Part shown: in pieces, positions 33,274-42,296 of the stretch
How the letters are laid out: each line of letters starts with the position of its first letter
Numbering within the stretch: the first letter of the stretch is position 1
Source of the DNA: Dyella_A sp035685805
GTDB lineage: Bacteria > Pseudomonadota > Gammaproteobacteria > Xanthomonadales > Rhodanobacteraceae
Reading direction: 5' to 3'
Length of the DNA stretch: 64,000 nt
NCBI RefSeq assembly: GCF_035685805.1
Contig: NZ_DASSAB010000030.1
Span: 62,001 to 126,000 of the forward strand
Program-made: the position numbers and the translations under genes
The notes under the pieces: model-generated
Told to the model about the DNA's origin: nothing
The model's database searches: none
Seen by the model: only the letters and a program-made list of their open reading frames with translations

Positions 33274-34083
33274 ATGAGTTCCTCCAGCGCCGCCCCCGCC
33301 CCCGCCGCCGAACGCCGCCTGCGGCTGCTGAGTTGCAACATCCTCGCCGGCGGCAGCGTCCAGCGTTACCACGAGTACGTGACGCGCAGCCTGCACGGCG
33401 TGCTGCCCGGGCGCAGCAAGATGGACAACCTCGACCGCCTCGCCGAGCTGCTGCCGCAGTTCGACGTGGTGGGCCTGCAGGAGGCCGATGCGGGCAGCCT
33501 GCGCTCGGGCTTCCTCAACCAGACGCGCTACCTGGCCGAAACCTCGGGCATGCCGTTCTGGAGCCACCAGCCGAATCGTCCGATGGCCCGCCTGGCCCAC
33601 TCGGCGAACGGGCTGATCAGCCGACTCGAGCCGCACAGCGTGTTCGACTATCCGCTGCCCAGCCGCATCCCCGGGCGCGGTGCGCTGCTGGCCCGGTTCG
33701 GCGAGGGCGAGGATGCACTGGCGGTGATGATCGCCCACCTCTCGCTCAGCGCGCCCGCACGCGCCAGGCAACTGGCCTTCATCGGCGAGCTGCTGTCGGA
33801 TTATCCGCACGCGGTGCTGATGGGCGATCTCAACACCGAAGCGCACAGCGCGGAGATGGAGCACCTGTTCGCCAAGTGCCGGCTGCAGCCGCCGGAGCAG
33901 CCCACGCCGACCTTTCCCAGCTGGAAGCCCAAGCGCGCGCTGGACCACATCCTTACCTCGGCCGACATCCGGCTCGACCGCACTTGGACGTTGCCGCAGG
34001 CGTTTTCCGATCACCTGCCGCTGGCGGCGGAGATCCGCATGCCGGCGCATATCGCTCCCCGCCTGCACAAGGTGCGCCGGTGA
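33274..34083 (+). CDS. Endonuclease/exonuclease/phosphatase family protein
   Basis: With the ATG at 33274 the product is 269 residues with the complete EEP active-site set. These are Asn in RLLSCNILAGG, Glu in VVGLQEADAG, His in MIAHLSLSA, the Asp-x-Asn pair in LMGDLNTEAH, and Asp-His in LDHILTS and FSDHLPLAAEI. No signal peptide is evident. EEP members include nucleases, phosphodiesterases and lipid phosphatases, so the substrate is open. An upstream ATG at 33238 is possible. The next gene starts at the overlapping GTGA, suggesting translational coupling. Confidence 0.87.
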   Translation: MSSSSAAPAPAAERRLRLLSCNILAGGSVQRYHEYVTRSLHGVLPGRSKMDNLDRLAELLPQFDVVGLQEADAGSLRSGFLNQTRYLAETSGMPFWSHQPNRPMARLAHSANGLISRLEPHSVFDYPLPSRIPGRGALLARFGEGEDALAVMIAHLSLSAPARARQLAFIGELLSDYPHAVLMGDLNTEAHSAEMEHLFAKCRLQPPEQPTPTFPSWKPKRALDHILTSADIRLDRTWTLPQAFSDHLPLAAEIRMPAHIAPRLHKVRR

Positions 34084-34481
34084 GCGATCGGGGCCGCGGG
34101 TCGATGGCGCTGGCGTGGACGGGTGTGCTGCTGGCGGGCGCCGCAGCGGCGCTGGTGCGTTACCAGCTGGTCGAGCCGCCCGCGTTTGCTGATCGCTGCG
34201 CCATGGCGGTCACCGCTTCCGGCTGGTGCAGCGCGCGCACGCTGGTGGTGGCAGGGTTCCTGAGCAATGCCTTCGGCTACGCCGCGCTGGCCGCTACCGC
34301 GCTTGCACTGGCGCACCGCCGACGCTGGAGCGCCGCCCTTGCTGCGGCACTGGGTGCCGTGGCGCTGGAGCTCTACTGCTACCAGTCCGGCGCTCTCGCG
34401 CTACTGCTCGGCGCGGTGCTGCTGGTGGGCAGCCGGCCACAGCACAGCGAAACCCGCGAGCATGTTCAGGCCCAGCCATAG
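34080..34481 (+). CDS. Small hypothetical membrane protein
   Basis: A GTG at 34080 overlaps the previous stop (GTGA). The 133-residue product has about four hydrophobic segments (MALAWTGVLLAGAAAALVRY; TLVVAGFLSNAFGYAALAAT; WSAALAAALGAVALELYCY; GALALLLGAVLLVGS). I know no family name for it. The last 81 bp overlap the 3' end of the convergent GH17 gene. Coupling to the EEP gene suggests a shared process. Confidence 0.6.
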   Translation: MSDRGRGSMALAWTGVLLAGAAAALVRYQLVEPPAFADRCAMAVTASGWCSARTLVVAGFLSNAFGYAALAATALALAHRRRWSAALAAALGAVALELYCYQSGALALLLGAVLLVGSRPQHSETREHVQAQP

Positions 34482-35981
34482 CCACGCCACCGGGCTGATC
34501 GCCAGCTCCTGTGCGAGCACGATGGCCGCAAGCAGCGGCACCACCACGGCGAGAAAGGTCTCCTCGCGGCGGCGTTCGCCGGGCCATGCCCGGCCGAGCA
34601 TCGCGACCAGCGCATAGCCCACTGCCGGCAGCGCGAACAGGCCCAGCGGAAAGTCGCGGTAACGGCCATCGAACACCAGCAGCAGCCCCTCGTAGGCCAG
34701 CACCAGCAGCCAGCCGAAGCGGAGGCGACGCGATGGCGGAGCGACCGTCCGGCCCTGCAGCGCCGCAGCCAGCACGCGCGACAGCGACAAGGCAGTAAGC
34801 AGCGCGGCCAGGCAGGCGGCCCCGCTCAGCACCCACTCCCACCAGGGTCCGCAGGCGTACAGCATCTGCCGCACCTGCCAGGCCAGCGCGGTGCCGCTGG
34901 CGATGCCGGCCAGGCCCAGTGCCGCGCGCGCGCGACGCCCATGCACGCGTGCCGCCAGCACGAACACCAGCGCGCCCAGTGCCGCCGCCAGCCAGCCCAG
35001 CCACCAGCGCGGAATTTCCGTCACCGGGCCCTCCATCGGGAATTTCGGCTGCGCATCGGCGTCGAAGATGCCCCAGTAGCCACCTACCGTGCCCTCCTGC
35101 GCGCGCTTCCAGCCCTGGTCGAACGCCTCGATCACGTTGTACGGAATGCGCGCTGTAGCGGCGTAGCGCAGGAACTCGCGCAGGTAGCGGGCCTCGTTCA
35201 CCAGACTCGCGGTGGCACCCTGGCGCGGCCGGCCGGCGCTGGGCCAGCCGGTCTCGCCGATCATCACCGGCTTGCCGGGAAACGCCGCGCGCACCCGCGC
35301 ATAGACATCTGCCACGTGCTGCACGGCGCGCGCCGGCGGCACCGGATCGTCTTCCCAGTACGGCAGCACGTGCACGGTGATGTAGTCGACCGACCCAGCC
35401 AGCTCGGGATGGCGCAGCCAGAACTCCCACACGTCGGCGTAGGTGATCGGCACCGCCGGCGGCAGCGCCGCACGCGCCTGGCGCAGGTAGCCGGCCAGCG
35501 CCGCGGGCGACTGCTCACCGCGCAGCAATACCTCGTTGCCCACGATCACGCCGCGCAGCACCTGCGGATGCGCCCGTGCGGTGGCCGTGGCGAGGGCGAT
35601 CTCGCGCGCGTTCGCGGCCGCGTCGCGGCCGATCCACACGCCCATCAACACTTTCATGCCGTAGCGCCCGGCGATCGCCGGCACGGCATCCAGACCCTGG
35701 CCCTGCGAATAGGTGCGCACGCAGTCGAAGCGGCGCGACAGCGCGCGCAGGTCGGCGTCGATCTGCCCGGGCGGTATGAAAGTGGCCGGATCGTAAGGCG
35801 TCTGGCCCGCGAGGCGGTACGGCGCATAGGACACGCAGGCGATGCGGCTCGAGGGCGCATCCGGCAGCGCCACCGGACGCCCCGCCAGCCACCACCACCC
35901 CAGCCCGCCGAAGGCGGCGAGGATCAACCCGAGCCAGATCGGCCAGTGCGGTCGCGAGGAAGGCAGGGCAGCAGGCGTCAT
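34401..35981 (-). CDS. Membrane-bound glycoside hydrolase family 17 (beta-1,3-glucanase-like)
   Basis: From the ATG at 35981 the product is 526 residues. One N-terminal membrane helix (about 13-33) precedes a GH17 TIM barrel (about 45-345). The acid/base Glu150 is in RGVIVGNEVLLRG and the nucleophile Glu243 in MIGETGWPSAG. About six or seven C-terminal membrane segments begin near residue 350. The catalytic domain therefore faces the periplasm. Bacterial GH17-membrane proteins are associated with beta-glucan (including cyclic or osmoregulated periplasmic glucan) synthesis or trimming; which applies here is not known. Frame upstream to 36278 is rejected because it enters the slt gene region. 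Confidence 0.87.
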   Translation of the reverse strand: MTPAALPSSRPHWPIWLGLILAAFGGLGWWWLAGRPVALPDAPSSRIACVSYAPYRLAGQTPYDPATFIPPGQIDADLRALSRRFDCVRTYSQGQGLDAVPAIAGRYGMKVLMGVWIGRDAAANAREIALATATARAHPQVLRGVIVGNEVLLRGEQSPAALAGYLRQARAALPPAVPITYADVWEFWLRHPELAGSVDYITVHVLPYWEDDPVPPARAVQHVADVYARVRAAFPGKPVMIGETGWPSAGRPRQGATASLVNEARYLREFLRYAATARIPYNVIEAFDQGWKRAQEGTVGGYWGIFDADAQPKFPMEGPVTEIPRWWLGWLAAALGALVFVLAARVHGRRARAALGLAGIASGTALAWQVRQMLYACGPWWEWVLSGAACLAALLTALSLSRVLAAALQGRTVAPPSRRLRFGWLLVLAYEGLLLVFDGRYRDFPLGLFALPAVGYALVAMLGRAWPGERRREETFLAVVVPLLAAIVLAQELAISPVAWLWLGLNMLAGFAVLWPAAHQQHRAEQ

Positions 35982-36138
35982 GAGGATCCCGTGAGTGGCA
36001 GCGCGGCAGTTTATCAGCGGCCGGCGACGCGGCGACCGCGACGCCCCGGCCGCCGCTGCGTCGCGCTGCCGCCGGCTCTCGGCAGGGCGTGCACAGACCC
36101 TTCCGTTACACTGCGCGCTGGTCCACGCAGGAGGCACG

Positions 36139-38196
36139 ATGCCCGCTTTTGCCCCACTCCCCCACCGCACCGACCGCTCGTTTCTGCGCCTTGCCTGCGC
36201 GTTTGCGCTGCTGCTGGTGGCGCCCGGAATAGTGCGCGCCGCGGCGGGCACCGAGGCGCAGCGCGCCGCCTTCACCACCGCCTACGCCAGCGCACAGCGG
36301 GGCGACGCCGCCTGGAAGGCGCAGGCGAAGGGGCTGGAATCGTACGTGCTCTATCCCTACCTGCCGGCGGCCGCGCTGGAGCACGACCTGGCCACACTCG
36401 ACACCGCCGCGGTGAGCGACTATCTGGCGCGCTATCCCGGGCAGATTCCCGCCAACGACCTGCGCCGCGCGTTCCTCGGCGAGCTGGCCCGTCGGCAGGA
36501 CTGGAACGATTTCCTCGCGCTCTACCAGGACGGACTCGGCGATGCGCTTGCCTGCGATGCACTGCAGGCGCGGATGGCACGGGGCGAGACGCTGGATTTC
36601 CAGCGCGACCTGGACGCGCTCTGGCACCGCCCGTCATTGCCCGGCGCGTGCGATCCGGTGCTGGCGCAGGCACGCGCTCAGGGACTGCTGACCACAGACC
36701 GGCTGTGGGCACGGATCGATCGCGCGCTCTATGCCGGGGCCGGCGGCACCGTGGCCGCACTGGCCGGCTGGCTGCCGGACGAACAGGCCGCGGCGGGCGC
36801 ACGGCTGGCGCAGGCGCTGCGCGACCCGGCCGCCGCGGTGGCCGATGCCGACCACTGGCCGGACACGCCGCGGCATCGGCAGGCCGCTGCACTGGCCCTG
36901 CAACGACTGGCGCGGCGCCAGTCCGGCGCGGCGGACGCCGCGTGGCTGACGCTGCGCCACCGCTTCAGCTTCAGCGACGCGCAGCGCAACGACGTGCTCA
37001 ACGCGCTGGCGCTGTTCCACGCCACCGACTTCGACGACAACGCACTGCAGCGGCTGAGCCAGCTGCCGCCGGATGCACAGAGCGACGCCACCCGCGAATG
37101 GCGCGTGCGCGTGGCACTGGCGGCGCAGAACTGGCCGGCGGTGCTGAAGGCGATCGACGCCCTGAGCCCGGCCCAGCAGGCGGATGGGGAGTGGCAGTAT
37201 TTCCGTGCCCGCGCGCTGGCCGAGCTGGGCAAGCCAGCACAGGCCCAGCCCCTGTTCGCGGCGCTGGCGCAGCAGCCGACCTACTTCGGTTTTCTGGCTG
37301 CCGACCGCGCCGACGCTCCGTACACGCTGTGCCCGCTCAGCCTGGACGATGACGCGGCCCGCGCGCAGTCGCTGCTGGCCAACATCGGCCTGCAGCGCGC
37401 GTTCGAGCTGTACGCCGTGGGGATGCCGCGCGAGGCGAGGCGCGAATGGGCCCAGGCGCTGCGGGGCACCGATCCGGCGACCCAGCGCGAGGCGGCGCTG
37501 CTGGCCTACCAGCGCGGCTGGTACGACCGCGCCGTGTTCACTTTCTCCAGCGGAGACATGCTGCGCCTGTACGAACAGCGCTTTCCCCTGGCCAGCCAGG
37601 ACGGCGTGGTACCGCAGGCCGAGCAGGCCGGCATCGATCCGGCCTGGGCGTATGCCATCGCCCGCGCCGAGAGCGCCTGGATGAGTGACGCCCACTCCGG
37701 CGCGGATGCGCGCGGGCTGATGCAGCTGCTGCCGGCCACTGCCGCCCAGGTGGCCAGGAGCTACCAGCTGCCGTGGAACGGCGGCGACTCGCTGTACGAC
37801 CCGGCCGTGAACGTGGCGCTGGGCACGCGCTACCTGGCGCAGATGGCCGCGCGCTTCAATGGGGCACCGTGGCTGGCGAGTGCCGCGTACAACGCCGGGC
37901 CGATCAAGGTCGACCAGTGGCTGGCCGAACGCGGCACGCTGCCACCGGATGTCTTTACGGCCACCATTCCGTACAAGGAAACGCGCGAGTACGTGGCCCG
38001 TGTGATGGCCTTCAGCGTGATCTACGACTGGCGCATGTCCGGCCGCGCGGTGCCGCTGGACGCGCGCATGCCGCCGATCGGTGCGACGTATGCCCCACCG
38101 GCACCCGGCGCCGCGCGCAAGGCGATCAGCTGTCCTGCGACAGCAGCGGCATCGGCCGAGCGCGTACCGGCTTCCAGCGTCTCCACCTCCTCCTGA
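36139..38196 (+). CDS. slt: Soluble lytic murein transglycosylase
   Basis: The 685-residue protein has a signal peptide (cleavage near ..IVRA/AA) and a long alpha-superhelical U-domain of about 440 residues. The C-terminal transglycosylase domain has catalytic Glu511 in IARAESAWMSDAHSGADARGLMQLLP, plus the NVALGTRYLAQM and SAAYNAGPIKVDQWL motifs. It cleaves peptidoglycan between MurNAc and GlcNAc, forming 1,6-anhydroMurNAc during recycling and remodelling. The start at 36139 follows GGAGG. A longer frame from 35995 runs into the divergent gap and is rejected. It is followed 21 bp later by an NDUFA9-like gene. Confidence 0.93.
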   Translation: MPAFAPLPHRTDRSFLRLACAFALLLVAPGIVRAAAGTEAQRAAFTTAYASAQRGDAAWKAQAKGLESYVLYPYLPAAALEHDLATLDTAAVSDYLARYPGQIPANDLRRAFLGELARRQDWNDFLALYQDGLGDALACDALQARMARGETLDFQRDLDALWHRPSLPGACDPVLAQARAQGLLTTDRLWARIDRALYAGAGGTVAALAGWLPDEQAAAGARLAQALRDPAAAVADADHWPDTPRHRQAAALALQRLARRQSGAADAAWLTLRHRFSFSDAQRNDVLNALALFHATDFDDNALQRLSQLPPDAQSDATREWRVRVALAAQNWPAVLKAIDALSPAQQADGEWQYFRARALAELGKPAQAQPLFAALAQQPTYFGFLAADRADAPYTLCPLSLDDDAARAQSLLANIGLQRAFELYAVGMPREARREWAQALRGTDPATQREAALLAYQRGWYDRAVFTFSSGDMLRLYEQRFPLASQDGVVPQAEQAGIDPAWAYAIARAESAWMSDAHSGADARGLMQLLPATAAQVARSYQLPWNGGDSLYDPAVNVALGTRYLAQMAARFNGAPWLASAAYNAGPIKVDQWLAERGTLPPDVFTATIPYKETREYVARVMAFSVIYDWRMSGRAVPLDARMPPIGATYAPPAPGAARKAISCPATAAASAERVPASSVSTSS

Positions 38197-38217
38197 CCGC
38201 GTGAGATCACTGCACCC

Positions 38218-39156
38218 ATGAACGCTCTGCGTCTCGTCATCCTCGGTGGCACCGGCTTCGTCGGCGGCCACCTGCTCAGCCGGCTCGCGCGCGACGGCCA
38301 CCAGCTCACCGTGCTCACCCGCAACTGCGAGAAGCACCGGCACATTGGCGTGATCCCCGGCGTGCGCCTGCGCAACTGCGATGTGCACGACTCGTCCCAG
38401 CTGCGCGAGGCGGTGGCCGGTGCGGATGCGGTGATCAACCTGATCGGCATACTCAATCCTTCCGGCCGCCAGACATTTCAGCGCGTGCATGTGGAGCTGA
38501 CCCGGCAGCTGATCGCGGCGTGCCGCGATACCGGCGTCACCCGACTGCACCAGATGAGTTCGCTCAAGGCCGGCCAGGGCCTGAGCCAGTACCTGAAGAC
38601 CCGCGGCGAAGCGGAGGAGCTGGTGCGCGGCTCGGGGCTGGGCTGGACGCTGTACCAGCCCAGCGTGATCTTCGGCGAAGGCGATGGCCTGGTGACGCGC
38701 TTCGTGCGGATTCTTCGGCTCACGCCGGTGTTGCCGCTGGCACGGGTGCCGTCGCGGCTGGCGCCGACCTTTGTCGGCGACGTGGCCGAGGCGATCGCTC
38801 GCTGCGTGGCGGATGATGCCCTGTCGCTCAACCGCAGCTTCGAGCTGTACGGCCCGCAGGTGCTGACGCTGGGCGAGATCGTCACCGCCATCCGCGATGC
38901 CGCCGGCCTGCGTACGCGGATCGTGCCGCTGCCGGACGGGCTGGGCCGGTTGCAGGCGCAGTTCGCGGAGCTGCTGCCCGGCAAGCCGTTTTCGCTCGAC
39001 AATTTCCGCTCGCTGCGCACCGATTCGGTCGGCAAGGTCGACGGCTACGCGGCGCTGGGGATCGTGCCGCAGCCGTTCACGCCGTGGCTCGGTCGGCTGA
39101 TCGACGGCCTGCCGCGCCAGCGCCGGCTCGATCGCGCGCGCACCCTGCGCCGCTGA
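38218..39156 (+). CDS. Complex I NDUFA9-subunit-like NAD(P)-binding protein
   Basis: The 312-residue atypical SDR has the Rossmann motif LVILGGTGFVGGHLLSRLA near its N-terminus (about residues 6-24). It continues with VINLIGILNP, the LHQMSSLKAG strand, and YLKTRGEAEELVRGSGLGWTLYQPSVIFG. This combination is characteristic of the NDUFA9-like group, which resembles the accessory subunit of mitochondrial complex I and occurs in many Proteobacteria. Its reaction is unknown, and a structural or quinone-related role is guessed at. It converges with trehalase. It follows slt by 21 bp and may be cotranscribed. Confidence 0.88.
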   Translation: MNALRLVILGGTGFVGGHLLSRLARDGHQLTVLTRNCEKHRHIGVIPGVRLRNCDVHDSSQLREAVAGADAVINLIGILNPSGRQTFQRVHVELTRQLIAACRDTGVTRLHQMSSLKAGQGLSQYLKTRGEAEELVRGSGLGWTLYQPSVIFGEGDGLVTRFVRILRLTPVLPLARVPSRLAPTFVGDVAEAIARCVADDALSLNRSFELYGPQVLTLGEIVTAIRDAAGLRTRIVPLPDGLGRLQAQFAELLPGKPFSLDNFRSLRTDSVGKVDGYAALGIVPQPFTPWLGRLIDGLPRQRRLDRARTLRR

Positions 39157-39223
39157 GCGTTCGCCGCGGCGCCGACGCCCGCACTCGCGGCGGCGTCGGC
39201 AGCGCCGGTAGGCGCGCCGTGCC

Positions 39224-40909
39224 TCAGTGCGGCGCGGTCTCGGTGCGCCCACCGGCATCGGTCGCGGCGGGCGCCGGTGCCGACAGCAGTTCGCCGAGCT
39301 TGAGATAGACGCCGTTGGTCCAGCCGAAGCCGATCACGTTGTCGGTATAACCGGCGGTGATGGTGACGTCGGCATTGCCGCTGGCCATGTTGTACTTCTC
39401 GCGGATGGTGCCGTCGGCGGCAAGGCTGCGGTCGACGGTACCCCTGAACTTTGTCGCGAGCCGGCGCGCGTCCGCGTGGAAGCCGTAGTCGTCCAGCCCC
39501 TTCACCGCGAGCCAGTTGGTCGGTGCCCAGCCGAACGGCTCGTCCCACTGCGCGCCGCTGGCGTCGGTGCTCATCGCCAGCCCACCCTTGCGCTCGAACA
39601 ACGCCAGATGGTCACGCACCGCCCGGGCCTGGTCGGGCGTGGCCAGGCCCGCCCACAGCGGATAGAACGTGGTGAGATAAGGATCGTCGGCGGGCGTGCC
39701 GGTGGTGGTGTCGTAGTCCATGAACAGGCCGCGGTCAGCACGCCACAGGTACTTGTTGATGGCGGCCTTGCGGGCGTCGGCCTGCTTTGCCCACTGCGCT
39801 GCCTCGTCCGGCTTGCCCAGCAGCAGCGCGAAGTCATGCAGATCGCGTTCGTAGCGGTACAGCAGGCTGTTCAGGCCGACCGCGGCGTAATGGTGGGTGG
39901 CGGCGCCGTAGGGGCCGAAGTGGAAGTTGGTGTCAAAGCCCGACTCGCGCATGGCGCGATCGCCGGCGTAGTAATCGGCGCTGAGCCGGTAGCCATCGGC
40001 CCAGGCGTCGGCGCACACGCGCGAGGCGGCGAGGTCGCAGCTGGAGATCTTGAGCCTTGCCGCCTCGGCGGCATCGGGATGCTCGCCGGCCTTCACCAGA
40101 TAGCCGCGGTTCTTCGCCGGATGGTGCTCGAGATAGCGGATCACGCCCTTCAGGTAATCGGCGTTGCGATGCTCCAGCACCGGGCCGGTGCCCAGATCCA
40201 TGTAGCGGGCCAGTCCGGTATCGCCGGCGCGATGGGCGGCGCTGGTCCAGATCGCGTGATCCTTCACCGCCAGCGGATAGGCCGCGCGCAGCCACCGCGC
40301 CGCGGCGTCGGCATCGGCGAAGCTGGCCGGATCGTCCAGCACCGCACGCATCATCGCCGTCAGGAACGGCGGCTGCGAGCGGCTGAAGTAATAGCTGCGG
40401 TTCGCGTTGAGCACGCCGCCGTAGTGGTCGATCTCGTAGAGAAAGTTTTCCACCATGCCGCGCGCGAGGTCTTCGCGATGGTCGGCGACCAGGCCCAGCA
40501 CGATGAAGTAGCTGTCCCAGCCGTACATCTCGTTGAACATGCCGCCCGGCACCACGTAGGGATGCGGCAGATAGAGCAGGCCTTGCGCCGGCAGCGTGCG
40601 CGCATCGATCTGGCCCAGCGCGGTGACCACCGCCGGCAGGCGACGCACGTCGACCGCGCAGCGCTGCTGCGTGGCGGTGAGTGCGGCCGGCATCGGCACG
40701 TCTGCCGGCAGGTACAGCACCGGCGTGGTGGCAACCTTCGGATCGACCAGCGAGGCGCAGTCGTCGGTGGCGCGGGTGAGCGTGCTCCAGGCGTGGTCGA
40801 TGTAGGCGCGCGTGCGCCCCGGATCGGCGGCGGTGGTGGTGGCGGCGGAGGCGGCGGCAGCGACACCGAAGAGCGTCGTGGCGAGCAGGGAACGGAGCGG
40901 GCGGATCAT
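39224..40909 (-). CDS. treA: Periplasmic trehalase, GH37
   Basis: The 561-residue enzyme starts at 40909 with a signal peptide (cleavage near ..AASA/AT). It contains both GH37 signatures, PGGMFNEMYGWDSYFIVLGL and QWDEPFGWAPTNWLAVKGL, and the Gly/Trp-rich segments around VGLNSLLYRYERDLHDFA. It splits trehalose to two glucose in the periplasm. A much longer open frame extends to 42211 but crosses the divergent cca gene and is not real. The gene is divergent from cca, with 102 bp between, and converges with the NDUFA9-like gene. Confidence 0.94.
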   Translation of the reverse strand: MIRPLRSLLATTLFGVAAAASAATTTAADPGRTRAYIDHAWSTLTRATDDCASLVDPKVATTPVLYLPADVPMPAALTATQQRCAVDVRRLPAVVTALGQIDARTLPAQGLLYLPHPYVVPGGMFNEMYGWDSYFIVLGLVADHREDLARGMVENFLYEIDHYGGVLNANRSYYFSRSQPPFLTAMMRAVLDDPASFADADAAARWLRAAYPLAVKDHAIWTSAAHRAGDTGLARYMDLGTGPVLEHRNADYLKGVIRYLEHHPAKNRGYLVKAGEHPDAAEAARLKISSCDLAASRVCADAWADGYRLSADYYAGDRAMRESGFDTNFHFGPYGAATHHYAAVGLNSLLYRYERDLHDFALLLGKPDEAAQWAKQADARKAAINKYLWRADRGLFMDYDTTTGTPADDPYLTTFYPLWAGLATPDQARAVRDHLALFERKGGLAMSTDASGAQWDEPFGWAPTNWLAVKGLDDYGFHADARRLATKFRGTVDRSLAADGTIREKYNMASGNADVTITAGYTDNVIGFGWTNGVYLKLGELLSAPAPAATDAGGRTETAPH

Positions 40910-41011
40910 CGCGGGATACCCCTTGGTGGTGACCGACCCGTTCGAGCATAGCGCCGCACCGGAGCCCCTGCCGTGGCGGGGACGTGAAAGTGCACGTGGC
41001 AGAATGTACGC

Positions 41012-42244
41012 ATGCACACCTCCTACCTCGTCGGCGGCGCCGTCCGCGATCACCTGCTCGGCCGCTCCGTGGTGGACCGCGACCACGTGGTGGTCGGCGC
41101 GCGTCCGGACGAGCTGCTGGCGCTGGGCTATCGCCCGGTGGGCAAGGATTTCCCGGTGTTCCTGCACCCGCAGACCGGCGAGGAGTACGCGCTGGCCCGC
41201 ACCGAGCGCAAGACCGGGCGCGGCTACCACGGCTTCGCCTTCCACGCCGAACCGGAGGTGACGCTGGAAGAGGACCTCGCGCGGCGCGATCTCACCATCA
41301 ACGCCATCGCGCAGGACGAAGCCGGCGCGCTGGTCGACCCCTACGGCGGCGTGCGCGATCTCGAAGCCCGCGTGCTGCGGCACGTGTCGCCGGCGTTCGT
41401 GGAGGATCCGGTGCGCCTGCTGCGCGTGGCGCGCTTCGCCGCGCGCTTCGCACCGCTGGGCTTCACCGTGGCGCCGGAGACGATGGCGCTGATGCGGCAG
41501 ATGGTGGCCGACGGCGAGGTGGATCACCTGGTGCCCGAGCGCGTGTGGGCCGAGACGCGCAAGGCGTTGGCCGAGGCGCAGCCCTCGGCGTTCCTGCGCG
41601 TGCTGCGCGAGAGCGGCGCGCTGGCCGTGCTGTTTCCCGAGATCGACGCGCTGTACGGCGTGCCGCAGCGCGCCGAGTTCCATCCCGAGATCGACACCGG
41701 CACGCACATGGAGCTGGTGCTGGACGCCGCCGCGGCGATCGCGCCAGGCGACGACCTGGTGGGCTACTGCGCGCTGTGCCACGACCTCGGCAAGGCACTG
41801 ACGCCGACCGACGCGCTGCCGCGCCACATCGGCCACGAGCATGCCGGCGTGCCGCGCGTGCGCGTGCTGTCGGCGCGGCTCAAGGTGCCCACCGAGCATG
41901 CGGCGCTGGCCGAGCTGGTGTGCCGCGAGCACCTCAACGCGCACCGCGCGCTGGAGCTCAAGCCGGCTACCGTGATGAAACTGCTGAGCGCGCTGGACGC
42001 GCTGCGCCGGCCGGCGCGGCTGGACACGTTCCTGGTTGCCTGCTGGGCCGACAAGCGCGGCCGGCTCGGCCACGCCGAAGACGACTATCCGCCCGCCGAC
42101 TACCTGCGCCGCGCCTGCGCGGCAGCCGCGGCGGTGCAGGCGGCGCCGTTCATTGCCGACGGACTCACGGGTCCGGCGGTCGGCGCCGCGATGGAGGCGG
42201 CCCGCGTCCAAGCCATTGCTAACGTGAAACTCGCTAGCATCTAG
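41012..42244 (+). CDS. cca: CCA tRNA nucleotidyltransferase, multifunctional type with HD domain
   Basis: The 410-residue enzyme adds or repairs the CCA end of tRNAs. The class II nucleotidyltransferase head shows YLVGGAVRDHLLGR and the two-carboxylate motif VVDRDHVVVGA. The RRDLTINAIA and EDPVRLLRVARFAARF motifs follow. A C-terminal HD domain (about residues 225-330, ALCHDLGKALTP) gives the phosphatase/phosphodiesterase activity of the gammaproteobacterial form. It is upstream of the LtaS-like gene on the same strand, 52 bp apart. Confidence 0.95.
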   Translation: MHTSYLVGGAVRDHLLGRSVVDRDHVVVGARPDELLALGYRPVGKDFPVFLHPQTGEEYALARTERKTGRGYHGFAFHAEPEVTLEEDLARRDLTINAIAQDEAGALVDPYGGVRDLEARVLRHVSPAFVEDPVRLLRVARFAARFAPLGFTVAPETMALMRQMVADGEVDHLVPERVWAETRKALAEAQPSAFLRVLRESGALAVLFPEIDALYGVPQRAEFHPEIDTGTHMELVLDAAAAIAPGDDLVGYCALCHDLGKALTPTDALPRHIGHEHAGVPRVRVLSARLKVPTEHAALAELVCREHLNAHRALELKPATVMKLLSALDALRRPARLDTFLVACWADKRGRLGHAEDDYPPADYLRRACAAAAAVQAAPFIADGLTGPAVGAAMEAARVQAIANVKLASI

Positions 42245-42296
42245 CCCTTTCCCGCGGCGCCTTCGGCAGCCGCACCCTGATCTGCCGGAGTCGCCC

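Noticed and set aside
35982..36278. N-terminal extension of the GH17 frame and of the slt frame into the shared gap
   Set aside because: Both frames stay open into the 157-bp divergent gap, but each gene has a good start with a recognisable membrane or signal segment (35981 and 36139) and the extensions overlap each other.
40910..42211. N-terminal extension of the trehalase frame up to 42211
   Set aside because: The signal peptide starts at 40909; the extension runs antisense through the whole of cca and has no homology.
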